64,000 nt of DNA from an uncultured Flavobacteriaceae bacterium (lineage in GTDB: Bacteria > Bacteroidota > Bacteroidia > Flavobacteriales > Flavobacteriaceae), in the NCBI GenBank assembly GCA_947500575.1, contig CANMSI010000003.1, forward strand, positions 372,001-436,000, read 5' to 3'. The number at the start of each line of letters is the position of its first letter. Within the stretch, counting starts at the first letter, position 1. Both the position numbers and the translations under genes were made by a program. The notes under the pieces were generated by a model. The model made no database searches, was not told the origin of the DNA, and saw only the letters and a list, made by a program, of their open reading frames with translations. Positions 7,612 to 16,265 of the stretch are shown piece after piece.

Positions 7612-7989
7612 ATGGAAATACAAGGAAAAATCAAGATGATTGATGAAACCAAAACCTACGGCAATAATGGGTTTCGGAAAAGAGAGGTAGTGATTACCAC
7701 AGAAGAACAATATCCACAGCATATTTTAGTAGAGTTTGTGCAAGACAAGTGCGATCTACTGAATAATCACACTGTGGGTCAGGATGTAAAAATAAGTATC
7801 AATGTAAGAGGAAGAGAGTGGGTAAACCCACAAGGTGAAACCAAATACTTTAATTCCATCCAAGGATGGCGGATAGAAAGCTTACAGGCTGAAACATCGA
7901 ATGGAGAGATGCCTCCAGTGCCACCAATGGAGGCTTTTGAGCCTGCGCAGGAATTGAATGAAGAAGATCATGACGATCTGCCTTTCTAA
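7612..7989 (+). CDS. DUF3127 OB-fold-like protein with SSB-type acidic tip
   Basis: A 125-residue Bacteroidota-specific protein. Residues 1-95 match DUF3127, whose strand pattern (GKIKMI, KREVVITTEE, QHILVEFVQ, VKISINVRGREW, YFNSIQGWRIE) looks like the single-strand-binding OB fold. Residues 96-125 are a Pro/Glu-rich flexible tail ending in DHDDLPF, very close to the DDDIPF tip by which SSB recruits repair and replication enzymes. That tail suggests it may bind SSB partners or act beside SSB. It follows the flavin reductase gene by 6 bases and ends at a strong terminator. Function not established. Confidence 0.85.
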   Translation: MEIQGKIKMIDETKTYGNNGFRKREVVITTEEQYPQHILVEFVQDKCDLLNNHTVGQDVKISINVRGREWVNPQGETKYFNSIQGWRIESLQAETSNGEMPPVPPMEAFEPAQELNEEDHDDLPF

Positions 7990-8011
7990 CTACTTTTTAT
8001 AATAATATCAT

Positions 8012-8055
8012 AAGCTTATAAGACCATTTATATAGATGGTTTTATAAGCTTTTTT
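8012..8055 (+). terminator. Intrinsic terminator after DUF3127
   Basis: A long near-perfect stem (8012-8021 AAGCTTATAA with 8042-8051, plus inner ACCAT/ATGGT pairs) is followed by a T-run at 8050-8055. The inverted arms make it one of the strongest hairpins in the window. Confidence 0.88.
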
Positions 8056-8132
8056 ATGCCCTATAATCTAACCAATATTATGTAACTTTAAGAAAAAATG
8101 ACGGTTTGAAAAGTGATAGAAAAACACATCCA

Positions 8133-8774
8133 ATGTTCTTTTTAACGGATCGACTTCAATTTCCTCCCGTAGAAGATGCCAATGCAGAAGGCTTGTTAGC
8201 AGTAGGTGGAGATTTATCTCCTGAACGACTTTTACTTGCTTATCAAAATGGAATTTTCCCTTGGTTTAACGAAGACTCTCTAATTTTATGGTGGTCACCA
8301 AATCCACGAATGGTATTATTTCCAAACAAGATTAAAATTTCTAAAAGCATGCGCAAAGTATTGAGCGAAGATCGTTTTACATTAACCAAAAACAGAGCTT
8401 TTAATGCGGTAATAGATCAATGCGCTGGTATTAGTAGGGAAGGCCAAGAAGGAACTTGGATTACCCAGCAGATGAAATTAGCCTATATAGAACTTCATAA
8501 GAGAGGTATTGCCATCTCTTACGAAGTATGGGAAGATGAAGTGCTTGTAGGTGGCTTGTATGGCATAGATTTAGGACATATTTTTTGTGGAGAGAGTATG
8601 TTTAGTACACAGAGCAATGCTTCCAAATTTGCTTTTATAAAATTAGCGCAAGAATTAGAAGCGAAATCATACGCTCTTATAGATTGTCAGTTACATACCA
8701 AGCATTTAGAAAGTATGGGTGCAGAAGAACTTCCAAGAAATCGATTTATGGAGATCTTACAGCGACAAGTTTAA
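8133..8774 (+). CDS. aat: Leucyl/phenylalanyl-tRNA-protein transferase
   Basis: A 213-residue N-end-rule enzyme that moves Leu or Phe from tRNA to N-terminal basic residues, marking proteins for ClpS-ClpAP. Family landmarks are FPP near the start, GLLAVGGDLSPERLLLAYQNGIFPWF, WWSPNPRMVLFP, and GGLYGIDLGHIFCGESMFS. A TTG at 8106 would add nine residues, but the ATG at 8133 gives the usual family start (MFFLTDRLQFPPVE). An ATG at 8098 is out of frame and closes at once. The 3' end overlaps the convergent DUF2490 pseudogene by 18 bases. Confidence 0.96.
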   Translation: MFFLTDRLQFPPVEDANAEGLLAVGGDLSPERLLLAYQNGIFPWFNEDSLILWWSPNPRMVLFPNKIKISKSMRKVLSEDRFTLTKNRAFNAVIDQCAGISREGQEGTWITQQMKLAYIELHKRGIAISYEVWEDEVLVGGLYGIDLGHIFCGESMFSTQSNASKFAFIKLAQELEAKSYALIDCQLHTKHLESMGAEELPRNRFMEILQRQV

Positions 8775-9437
8775 AGTGGAAAGGAAAAAAGCTACTTGCT
8801 GCGTTTCCTCAAAATAGTCTTCAAAACGATACTCTACACCAAATTGAATTTTCATTTTAGCATGTATTAACCAGCCCAAATTAAGGGTAAAACGTTGATC
8901 ATATTGTGGTTTATTTGCCCTAGTAACACTTAGTAAGTTCTCCCAATTCCCTACAATATATGCTTCTCCAATGTCTAGCTTTTCACCTTGAAGCGATGTG
9001 TCTATGGAAAACCGATATCTAAAACGATGTATTGTAAAAGAGGGTATGATACGCTGTTCCCAGCGAAATCGATGTCCAAATCGAATTACAATAGGTTGGT
9101 GAGTAATATTGTATTGCTCTGTAAAACGCAATTCATTGCTATTATCTTCAAATACATTTCTAAACCGATACATTAACCCCAAAGCAACACTTTGATTGTC
9201 TTTTACTTTCCATTTGGAGAAATGGGCAAGGTCTAGCTGCCGTACGTTTAATTGGAAATCACCAGTTCTATAAATATAGTTTCTTTGCGAAAGTGAGAAG
9301 TTATGATCGTAATTTCCTTTCACCGTATAGTTTATACCCAACTGTGGTTACCAAAATCCCACAAAATTTTCTTGTGCTTTTAAAAATGAAGAGACGAATA
9401 AAAAGCAAAAAAGATAAACGTATCTAGTAAAGCACAT
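8757..9437 (-). pseudogene. DUF2490 outer-membrane-type protein with in-frame stop
   Basis: From an ATG at 9437 the frame encodes a signal peptide (hydrophobic core, ending LKAQ) and a mature start QENFVGFW, then TAA at 9348-9350, and then continues in the same frame as PQLGINYTV for about 197 more residues to a stop at 8757. The distal part is a clear DUF2490 beta-strand-rich protein (YRFRNVF, RFGHRFRWEQR, FGVEYRFEDYF). One base change (for example GAA or CAA to TAA) explains the break. Without the first part the product has no signal peptide, so an in-frame TTG at 9341 is an unlikely rescue. The ATG overlaps the preceding gene by 14 bases, as expected for an operon member. A sequencing error is the main alternative. 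Confidence 0.8.
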
Positions 9438-10014
9438 GGTCATAATTTGCAGGAAGCGATTTTCGAATGCTTATAAACGCACCTTCCGAATTAAAAAGTA
9501 CCTCAAATAGCTCGTATTTTTTCTTTTCTTTTCCGGCAACGATATATTCGTAGTTGATACTGGGTATAATCAGATTTTGAAAAGCATTTTTTAGAGTGGT
9601 TTGTGTATTTTCTTCTGCACTAACAGGGTACTGTTGTTGGATTTTTCGAATTCTAAATTTTTCGAATTTTTGAGTGAAGTAGGTGTTCATTTCATTCCAG
9701 CTATCTTCAGGGATGTCTATTTTTTTTATGTTTATTTCCACATCTTCCAAGTCACCATTCTCGTCAAATTCCACACTATATTTAAGTCGGTCTTTTTTAA
9801 ATTTCACTTCATAACTTCGTTTTGCCCCGTCAATTTCTTTATAAAATTTAATTTGCCTTGCTTCTTTTAATTGTTCACTCACAAAATTTAAAGCCTTTTC
9901 GGGGAATTGCGATTTTCTAATGCGATGTTCGCGTTCCTGTTTATTCTGAGAAGAGATGGTATGGGTACCGATAAACAATCCAAATAATATCACATAAAGT
10001 CTATACCTCCTCAT
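9424..10014 (-). CDS. Exported PepSY-like protein, function unknown
   Basis: A 196-residue protein with a signal peptide (about 1-22, ending ISSQ). The mature part has KALNFVSEQL followed by a strand-rich segment (EVKFKKDRLKYSVEFDENGDLEDVEI) like PepSY-like domains of Bacteroidota periplasmic proteins, and a second similar half near the C-terminus (EYIVAGKEKKKYELFEVLFNSEGAF). It overlaps tag by 14 bases upstream and the DUF2490 pseudogene by 14 bases downstream, so the three genes form one operon. The PepSY assignment is tentative. Confidence 0.7.
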   Translation of the reverse strand: MRRYRLYVILFGLFIGTHTISSQNKQEREHRIRKSQFPEKALNFVSEQLKEARQIKFYKEIDGAKRSYEVKFKKDRLKYSVEFDENGDLEDVEINIKKIDIPEDSWNEMNTYFTQKFEKFRIRKIQQQYPVSAEENTQTTLKNAFQNLIIPSINYEYIVAGKEKKKYELFEVLFNSEGAFISIRKSLPANYDHVLY

Positions 10015-10564
10015 ACCTAAAGCAGTTTACTTCATGATCATTTACCATGCCTGTGGCCTGCATATGTGCATATACCACCGTAGTGCCCACAAATTTAAAT
10101 CCACGTTTTTTTAAATCTTTACTGAGGGTATCTGATAGTGGTGTATTTGCAGGGGCATCTTTATAATTATTAAAACTATTCTTAATGGGTTTTCCATCTA
10201 CAAACTTCCAGATATAATCACTAAAACTCCCAAATTCTTCTTGCACTTTCATAAATGCTTGTGCATTAGATACCGTTGCCCTTACTTTTAATTTGTTTCT
10301 TATGATTCCAGCATCTTGCAATAGAGAAGCAATTTTATCTTCCGTATAATTTGCAATTTTTTTATAGTCGAACTGATCAAAAGCTTTTCTGAAATTTTCA
10401 CGTTTTTTAAGCACGGTAATCCAACTTAAACCAGCTTGAAAAGTTTCTAAAATTAGAAATTCAAATAAGGTAGCGTCATCTTTTACGGGAACTCCCCACT
10501 CTTCGTCATGGTATGCTTCGTATAAAGGATCTCCTATACACCAGCCACATTTATGTTTATTCAT
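10001..10564 (-). CDS. tag: DNA-3-methyladenine glycosylase I
   Basis: A 187-residue repair glycosylase that removes 3-methyladenine. Features include the N-terminal CGWC (Cys6), YHDEEWGVP with His19, the catalytic-pocket stretch LFEFLILETFQAGLSW, and the C-terminal zinc pair His177-x3-Cys181 in NDHEVNC; Cys6, His19, His177 and Cys181 match the zinc site of E. coli Tag. It is the first gene of a three-gene operon with two exported proteins, an unexpected partnership. Confidence 0.96.
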   Translation of the reverse strand: MNKHKCGWCIGDPLYEAYHDEEWGVPVKDDATLFEFLILETFQAGLSWITVLKKRENFRKAFDQFDYKKIANYTEDKIASLLQDAGIIRNKLKVRATVSNAQAFMKVQEEFGSFSDYIWKFVDGKPIKNSFNNYKDAPANTPLSDTLSKDLKKRGFKFVGTTVVYAHMQATGMVNDHEVNCFRYEEV

Positions 10565-10729
10565 TCACTGTATTCTTTCGTTTAAAGATAGCGGTTTTCA
10601 TCTAAAAAGAGAAGCTTTAGCAGTTTGGTTTGCCGTAAAAAAACAAAGGATATTCCTAATTTAAATTATAGCTTAAAATGAAAAATATAGGAACTAATAT
10701 AGTATATTGCTTGGACAAAAAATTGCTTT

Positions 10730-11887
10730 ATGGAAATGCATCTCGTCAAAGCCTACTGCTTCATTGCGCTCTTTTTTATGAGTGCCTGCGGAGCAAAGGA
10801 TGATGATATAAGTACTACTGAGGAAGAGAATATATCGACACAAGAACAAACAGAAGTTGCAAAGGAACTACGCTTTGTAGACGAGTATATTTTACCAGAT
10901 GCCACAACTTTTGAAAATACAATAGTTGGTGGTTTATCTGGAATTGATTACAATAATGATACTGTATATTTAATAAGTGATAGTGGAAACGCACCCATAA
11001 GGTTTTACACGGCTCAAATCAGTTTTAATGCCTCTGAAATTACAGATGTTAGTTTGGAATCTGTGGTAGAATTAAAGGATATACAAGGAAATAGTTTTGT
11101 GAATGCTACTGCAGATCCTGAAGCCATTAGAGTATCAAATGGGTCGATTATTTGGGCTAGTGAAGGGAATATTACGAACGGAATTGCTCCTTTTGTGAGA
11201 AAGGCAATGCCAGATGGAACTTTTACAAGCGAAATACAGTTGGATGCTAAATTCACCCTTTTAAATGATGACGAAAAGGGCCCTCGTTTTAATGGAGTTT
11301 TTGAAGGGCTCAGTAGCAGTTTTGAAAATGATGGATATTGGGTTGTTAACGAACTACCCTTAAAGCAGGATGGTCCTATACCAACACTAACTCCAACAAA
11401 TTCTCCTGTTCGAATTACTTTTATAAATGCGGCTAATGAAAATACAGAAAAGGAATTTGCCTATCCTTTATCTGTGGTTGCTAGACCTGCAGTAGGAGAA
11501 AATGATTTTGAAGTGAACGGAGTGGTGGAACTACTTTCTTACGCTGAGAATAAATTTTATGTCTTGGAACGTTCTTTTTCTAGTGGTTATGAAGATGGTG
11601 GTAATTCCGTGAAGATTTATGATGTAGACACTTCTATGGCAACAGATGTAAGTGGGATAGAGCGTTTAGAAAATACAAGCTACATGCCCGCTACTAAGGA
11701 ATTGTTATTTGATTTTGAAACTATAAGAGATCAACTAACTATGGGAATAGTAGATAATATTGAAGGGATTAGCTTTGGTCCTCCATTTGCCAATGGAAAT
11801 GCGTCATTATTATTGGTTTCTGACAATAATTTTAGTGCATTTGCACCTCAACTCAACCAATTTATCTTGCTGGAAATAGTGAAATAA
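10730..11887 (+). CDS. Esterase-like-phytase family lipoprotein
   Basis: A 385-residue lipoprotein (MSAC, Cys20) with an acidic linker (about 24-42) and then a beta-propeller-like domain of the esterase-like activity of phytase family. Seen are GGLSGIDYNNDTVYLISDSG near the start, ADPEAIR, VFEGLSSSF, FYVLERSFSSG and NIEGISFGP..LLLVSDNNF, motifs repeated across this family. Likely anchored in the periplasm or on the surface. Two ATGs (10730 and 10736) are possible starts. It is monocistronic. The family shows phosphoester-hydrolase-like motifs, but the substrate is unknown. Confidence 0.85.
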   Translation: MEMHLVKAYCFIALFFMSACGAKDDDISTTEEENISTQEQTEVAKELRFVDEYILPDATTFENTIVGGLSGIDYNNDTVYLISDSGNAPIRFYTAQISFNASEITDVSLESVVELKDIQGNSFVNATADPEAIRVSNGSIIWASEGNITNGIAPFVRKAMPDGTFTSEIQLDAKFTLLNDDEKGPRFNGVFEGLSSSFENDGYWVVNELPLKQDGPIPTLTPTNSPVRITFINAANENTEKEFAYPLSVVARPAVGENDFEVNGVVELLSYAENKFYVLERSFSSGYEDGGNSVKIYDVDTSMATDVSGIERLENTSYMPATKELLFDFETIRDQLTMGIVDNIEGISFGPPFANGNASLLLVSDNNFSAFAPQLNQFILLEIVK

Positions 11888-12009
11888 GGGAGTCTAAACC
11901 AAGAACACACTTTCTGTAAGTTCCATTTATTGTTTCCTACTAATAGGCGCAGATCATTTTTATCTGTACAAAATACTAGATAAAATAAATTAGATAAATA
12001 GCCCAAAAG

Positions 12010-12618
12010 ATGACAGCAGCAACAACTTTAATCTTAGATAGTTTGCCTGGGGCAGTTGATTATGATTCGTATAGAAAAATGGTACATGAACTTGCTTCTC
12101 AAGGACAAACCACAGGCCCCAATAAAACGGAAGCATTAATTGAATATACCCAGTTAAATGATAGGCGCATGAAGCGTTGGGATAAAACACTCAAAATAAC
12201 TGAAGAAGACCAAGAGCTAATTGCATCCATTGATAAAAAAATCACCTTTTTAGTGCTTACAGAAAGTTGGTGCGGAGATGCAGCACCTGCTATGCCAGTG
12301 ATGAACAAAATAGCTTCTTTAAATCCCAATATTAGCTTTAAGGTGCTACTGCGTGATGAGCATACAGCATTGATGGAACAGTTTCTTACCAATGGTGGGA
12401 TGTCTATTCCAAAATTAATTATTTTTGATGAGGAGCAAACCGAAGTTCTAGGAAGTTGGGGACCACGCCCTAGCAAAGCAACAGCTTTGGCTGAAGCGTA
12501 TAAAGAAGTTCATGGAACATTAACACCAGAATTTAAGCAAGATCTTCAGGTTTGGTATAATAAGGATAAGGGACAAAATACGGTAGCAGATATTTTACAA
12601 TTACTTCCCTTGGAATAA
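12010..12618 (+). CDS. Thioredoxin-fold protein with single active-site cysteine
   Basis: A 202-residue cytoplasmic protein. Residues 75-150 are thioredoxin-like: FLVLTESWCGDAAPAMPVM at the active-site position and MSIPKLIIFDE carrying the cis-proline. The usual CxxC is replaced by C-G-D-A (Cys88 present, second Cys absent), so it cannot run a dithiol exchange in the normal way; monothiol or binding roles are possible. The WCGDAAP motif is conserved in a Bacteroidota/Firmicutes subgroup, so it is unlikely to be a local mutation. Its end overlaps the convergent TonB-like gene by 18 bases. Confidence 0.87.
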   Translation: MTAATTLILDSLPGAVDYDSYRKMVHELASQGQTTGPNKTEALIEYTQLNDRRMKRWDKTLKITEEDQELIASIDKKITFLVLTESWCGDAAPAMPVMNKIASLNPNISFKVLLRDEHTALMEQFLTNGGMSIPKLIIFDEEQTEVLGSWGPRPSKATALAEAYKEVHGTLTPEFKQDLQVWYNKDKGQNTVADILQLLPLE

Positions 12619-13311
12619 ATAAGTAATTGAACCTTTTTGAGAAGCTTTGTTAGAGGTATTAAAAGAAGCTCGAAAAGCATATGCAATAGCATTATCTACC
12701 AAACAACCATTTGCGGTATTAGAGCTTTTCTTATTAAATTCTGCTTCTATCACATTGCCTAAGGCATCTACCTGAATATTGATAACTACTTTTCCACCCT
12801 CGATACAAGTGTAGATGGGAGGAGGTAATGCATGGCTATTACGCCCAACTAGGGAATAAGAGACTGATGTAGTGCGCTCTGCAAGGTTCTGTGTACGTTC
12901 TTCTTTTTGTGCTTCTCGTTCTCCCAAAAGTTGTTTTTTCTCTTCTCTCTTTTTTGCTAATTCCTTTAAACTAGCTGCATAGCCACTATCCGAACTTAAA
13001 AAATCTTTGGAGGGTTCTTCGCTAGATTGTTCTTCTCTTAGTTCTTCTAAAGTCTTTAGGGGTTCTGGAGCACCATAGGTGGGCTTAGCAGTTTGGTTAT
13101 AAGCCATATGGCTTTTAATAGGATCTGCTTTGGCTATTTCTTCCAGCATTTTTTCCTCTTCCTCAAGCAGTTCGGCTAAATCTTCTTCAGCTAACAGTTC
13201 AATAACATATTCTTCCTCTTCCTGACTCCCTAAGTGAATATTGTACAAAGACAATACAATGAGCGACATGGAGAAGAATGTTATTAAAAAAGATAACTGA
13301 CTTCGATTCAT
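12601..13311 (-). CDS. TonB-C-like periplasmic membrane-anchored protein
   Basis: A 236-residue protein with one N-terminal membrane helix (about 7-27), a highly acidic and then Glu/Lys-rich coiled segment (about 30-150), and a C-terminal domain (about 160-236: GGKVVINIQVDALGNVIEAEF ... AFRASFN) that resembles the TonB C-terminal fold. The layout anchor-linker-TonB-like fits an energy transducer, but the usual proline-rich linker is replaced by a charged helix and the C-terminus diverges from classic TonB. It may span the periplasm for a particular receptor. It lies downstream of the truB operon with a gap of 69 bases. Confidence 0.65.
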   Translation of the reverse strand: MNRSQLSFLITFFSMSLIVLSLYNIHLGSQEEEEYVIELLAEEDLAELLEEEEKMLEEIAKADPIKSHMAYNQTAKPTYGAPEPLKTLEELREEQSSEEPSKDFLSSDSGYAASLKELAKKREEKKQLLGEREAQKEERTQNLAERTTSVSYSLVGRNSHALPPPIYTCIEGGKVVINIQVDALGNVIEAEFNKKSSNTANGCLVDNAIAYAFRASFNTSNKASQKGSITYLFQGK

Positions 13312-13380
13312 ACTTGCTATAACCTCTTTTTTATAAAAATATTTTAATAATTCGACGAAATGACCCTTTAAAACCTAATT

Positions 13381-14100
13381 TTAAAGGTCTTTTCTATCTC
13401 CAAGCAAGGCTTTTTCAAAGTCCTTAGGAGATTGAGCTATATTTACGTTATAAGCACCTATTTTGGTTCTTCTCAAGGCAGATAAATGTCCACCAGTATC
13501 CAAGCTTTTTCCAAAATCATAAGCTAAAGATCGAATATAGGTTCCTTTGCTACAGACCACTCTAAAATCTACCTGAGGAAGGTTAATATGGGTTATTTTA
13601 AATTCTTCAATCGTAATTAGACGAGATTTTATAGCTATGGTTTCTCCTTCACGCGCATATTCATACAAGCGTTTTCCATCTTTTTTTAAGGCAGAAAAAA
13701 TAGGAGGTATCTGCGCTATTTCACCAATAAATGGTAGCGTGGCTTTTTCGATGATCGCATCGGTTAAATGTGCTATGGGAAATTGCTGATCTATTTCAGT
13801 TTCCAAATCATAAGAAGGAGTGGTTGCTCCCAAACTAATGGTTCCAGTATATTCCTTTATTTGCCCCTGTAACTCATTGATTTTTTTGGTAAACTTTCCT
13901 GTACAGATAAGCAACAAACCCGTGGCCAAGGGGTCTAAAGTACCTGCATGCCCTACTTTAATCTTCTTGAGATTAAATTTTTTCCGAATGGCCCACTTCA
14001 CACAATTAACCGCTTGGAAGGAAGTCCACCCTAAGGGTTTATCAATAAGCAATAATTGCCCATTTAAAAAGTCATCTACGGTGGTAGCTCCACTATCCAT
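13381..14100 (-). CDS. truB: tRNA pseudouridine-55 synthase
   Basis: A 239-residue enzyme that makes pseudouridine 55 in the T-loop of tRNAs. The catalytic motif GHAGTLDPLATGLL holds Asp56; the N-terminal KPLGWTSFQAVN and C-terminal KGTYIRSLAYDFG and RRTKIGAY stretches are standard TruB elements. It lacks a long PUA domain, as is usual for short Bacteroidota TruB. It is the last gene of the ftsX-DUF3098-uppP-truB series, 34 bases after uppP. Confidence 0.97.
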   Translation of the reverse strand: MDSGATTVDDFLNGQLLLIDKPLGWTSFQAVNCVKWAIRKKFNLKKIKVGHAGTLDPLATGLLLICTGKFTKKINELQGQIKEYTGTISLGATTPSYDLETEIDQQFPIAHLTDAIIEKATLPFIGEIAQIPPIFSALKKDGKRLYEYAREGETIAIKSRLITIEEFKITHINLPQVDFRVVCSKGTYIRSLAYDFGKSLDTGGHLSALRRTKIGAYNVNIAQSPKDFEKALLGDRKDL

Positions 14101-14134
14101 TCTTAAAGTATCTTAGCGATAGATTTTTAAAAGG

Positions 14135-14935
14135 TTAACCCCAAAAACTATACCCAATTGCAATGCATCCTACTATAAGACAGTAGATAGCAAAATAAGA
14201 AAGCTTACTTTTCTTTACTAATTGTATCATCCAAGTACAAGCTGCCAAACCAGCAATAAAGGCAGCAACGAATCCGGCCCCCATGGCAATAGTATTTTCA
14301 CTGGCAAAGTTGAGCTCACCCCCTAACAGGTCTTTTCCCATTTTTCCAAAAATAAGTGGTACTACCATCAAAAAGGAAAATCGGGCAGCTTTGGTTTTAT
14401 CTACGCCTAAGAGCACCGAAGTAGAAATAGTAGCTCCACTTCTGGAAATACCTGGTAACATAGCAATTGCTTGCGAAATACCTATAATAAAGGCACTTTT
14501 AAAACTCACTTTTTTAGAGGTGTCTTTCGCTTTGTCTGCAAAGTAGAGTAATAATGCAGTAATAAGCAACATAGCACCCACAAAACGAATATTTCCACCA
14601 AAAAATGCCTCCAGTTGTTCTTCAAAAAAGAGTCCAACAAATACAGCAGGAAGCATAGAAACAATAATTTTTAAAGAGAATTGAGATTCCTCGTTCCATT
14701 TAAATTGGAACAGACCCTTTATAATCTCCCAAACATCTTTTCTGAAAACTACCAAGGTACTTAAGGCAGTGGCAAAATGAAGTACTACCGTAAAAAGTAG
14801 ACTATCCTTCGGATTTGGAACAGAATCGTCTCCTAAAATAGCCTTTCCAAGTTCCAAATGTCCACTAGAAGATACAGGTAAAAATTCTGTTAGACCTTGT
14901 ATAATACCAAGGATAATAGCGTCTAATGTGTCCAA
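14135..14935 (-). CDS. uppP: Undecaprenyl-diphosphate phosphatase
   Basis: A 266-residue polytopic membrane enzyme that recycles undecaprenyl pyrophosphate to the monophosphate carrier lipid for peptidoglycan and surface glycans; activity also confers bacitracin tolerance. Landmarks are QGLTEFLPVSSSGHLEL near the N-terminus (with the catalytic Glu and His) and PGISRSGATIS in the middle. The start codon is TTG (14935): it gives the family N-terminus MDTLDAIILGIIQG, and no ATG is near. One base separates it from the DUF3098 stop, indicating coupling. Confidence 0.96.
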   Translation of the reverse strand: MDTLDAIILGIIQGLTEFLPVSSSGHLELGKAILGDDSVPNPKDSLLFTVVLHFATALSTLVVFRKDVWEIIKGLFQFKWNEESQFSLKIIVSMLPAVFVGLFFEEQLEAFFGGNIRFVGAMLLITALLLYFADKAKDTSKKVSFKSAFIIGISQAIAMLPGISRSGATISTSVLLGVDKTKAARFSFLMVVPLIFGKMGKDLLGGELNFASENTIAMGAGFVAAFIAGLAACTWMIQLVKKSKLSYFAIYCLIVGCIAIGYSFWG

Positions 14936-14936
14936 T

Positions 14937-15203
14937 TTATTTTTTAGTCTTATGAGGATTCAACAATATGGCATAAATCTCAATCCCTAAGCCTATTAAT
15001 ACCAGGGTAGGCGCTAAACGAATTCTTCTAAAACTATAAATGTCTGGGTTAAATACGTTTGGGTCATCACTACCACCACCACTCATTAAAATGAATCCTA
15101 AGGCAATAAATCCTAGTCCAAGAAACATGAACTGATAGTTCTTTTTCTGAAATATAAATTCAGATTTTGTTTTTTGTTCTCCCTGTTGTTGTTTTTTACT
15201 CAT
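14937..15203 (-). CDS. DUF3098 membrane protein
   Basis: An 88-residue protein of the Bacteroidota family DUF3098: a short basic, Gln-rich N-terminus, two membrane helices (about 26-42 and 63-81) and between them the conserved GGGSDDPNVFNPDIYSFRR loop. It lies between ftsX and uppP with 9 and 1 base gaps, a constant arrangement in flavobacteria, which points to a role in cell division or envelope synthesis. Molecular function unknown. Confidence 0.9.
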   Translation of the reverse strand: MSKKQQQGEQKTKSEFIFQKKNYQFMFLGLGFIALGFILMSGGGSDDPNVFNPDIYSFRRIRLAPTLVLIGLGIEIYAILLNPHKTKK

Positions 15204-15212
15204 ACTGCAAAT

Positions 15213-16091
15213 TTAGTAATATAAATCGTCTGTTCTTAGATTTAAGAAACGCTGTGTGGCAAAATAAGTACTCACTAGTGAAATTAGAATGCCTAAGACA
15301 AAGACTCCAATAAAAAGGATGCCTAAAATCAACTGATTTTTAAAAAGCTGAAGCTCCGGAAAATTTAAGTTTATATAATATAAAACAATTCCGAGGGCTA
15401 TTAATGCTAAGACCGCACCCAGCATGCCTAATTTTATATTTGTCCAAATAAATGGTCTACGAATAAAACGCTTGGTGGCCCCAACCATTTGCATCGTTTT
15501 AATAATAAAACGTTTAGAATAAATGGATAATCGGATAGAACTGTTAATTAATAAAACAGCAATAAATGTAAAGATAGCACTGGCTATTAAAATCCAAAAC
15601 CCAATGCGCTCTACGTTTTCAACAATTAAACCGACTAAAAAAGCATCATAACTCACTTCATGTACATAAGGCTTTTCGCCTAAATCTGCGACGATTTCTG
15701 CCACCTGATCCTGCGTTACATAATCTGCTTTTAATTGGACATCAATAGAATTCTTCAAAGGATTATATCCTAGATACTCCTCAAAATTTTCACCAAGATC
15801 TGAGCTCAATTGCTCCGCTGCTTCTTCTTTTGGTACGTAAGTTGCCTGCTTGGTATAGTCTGCCATAGCAAGGCTTTTTTGGAGCTGGTCTATTTCAACA
15901 GCTTTAGCATTGTCTTTTAAGAAAACAGAAATAGTAATCTGTTCTTTAGCATTATCGGCTAGTTGTTTGGTGTTCACAATAAGCAAGCCCAAAATACCAA
16001 GCAAGAAAAGAACCAATCCAATACTTAACACAACGGAAAAGTAGGATGATATCAATTTTCGTTTTTGATAACGTTCAAAAGATTTACTCAT
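15213..16091 (-). CDS. ftsX: Cell division ABC transporter permease FtsX
   Basis: A 292-residue protein with the FtsX layout: a cytoplasmic N-terminus, membrane helix 1 (about 20-42), a periplasmic domain of about 110 residues that controls peptidoglycan hydrolases, and three further helices at about 160, 215 and 260. KTMQMVGATKRFIRRPF in the cytoplasmic loop is the classic FtsX signature. An upstream ATG at 16124 would add 11 hydrophobic residues; the ATG at 16091 gives the usual MSKSFERYQKRK start. FtsE is not in this window. It heads an operon with DUF3098, uppP and truB. Confidence 0.95.
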   Translation of the reverse strand: MSKSFERYQKRKLISSYFSVVLSIGLVLFLLGILGLLIVNTKQLADNAKEQITISVFLKDNAKAVEIDQLQKSLAMADYTKQATYVPKEEAAEQLSSDLGENFEEYLGYNPLKNSIDVQLKADYVTQDQVAEIVADLGEKPYVHEVSYDAFLVGLIVENVERIGFWILIASAIFTFIAVLLINSSIRLSIYSKRFIIKTMQMVGATKRFIRRPFIWTNIKLGMLGAVLALIALGIVLYYINLNFPELQLFKNQLILGILFIGVFVLGILISLVSTYFATQRFLNLRTDDLYY

Positions 16092-16265
16092 TGTAGGTGT
16101 TGAAAGCGTAAAAATAACAAACAATAACCAATTTACCTTTCAGAATAGTGCTAACAATTGCTTAAATAAGCAACTGCTAAGTCTTTTGGGAAGAAGGGTT
16201 GAGAGGTCTTGGTTTTTTTGAAGTAGTTAATTGTATTGTAATTCATTTCAATGCCCTATGTTTAC

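Noticed and set aside
8106-8132. Upstream TTG start for aat
   Set aside because: It adds nine residues not seen in the family; the ATG at 8133 gives the normal N-terminus.
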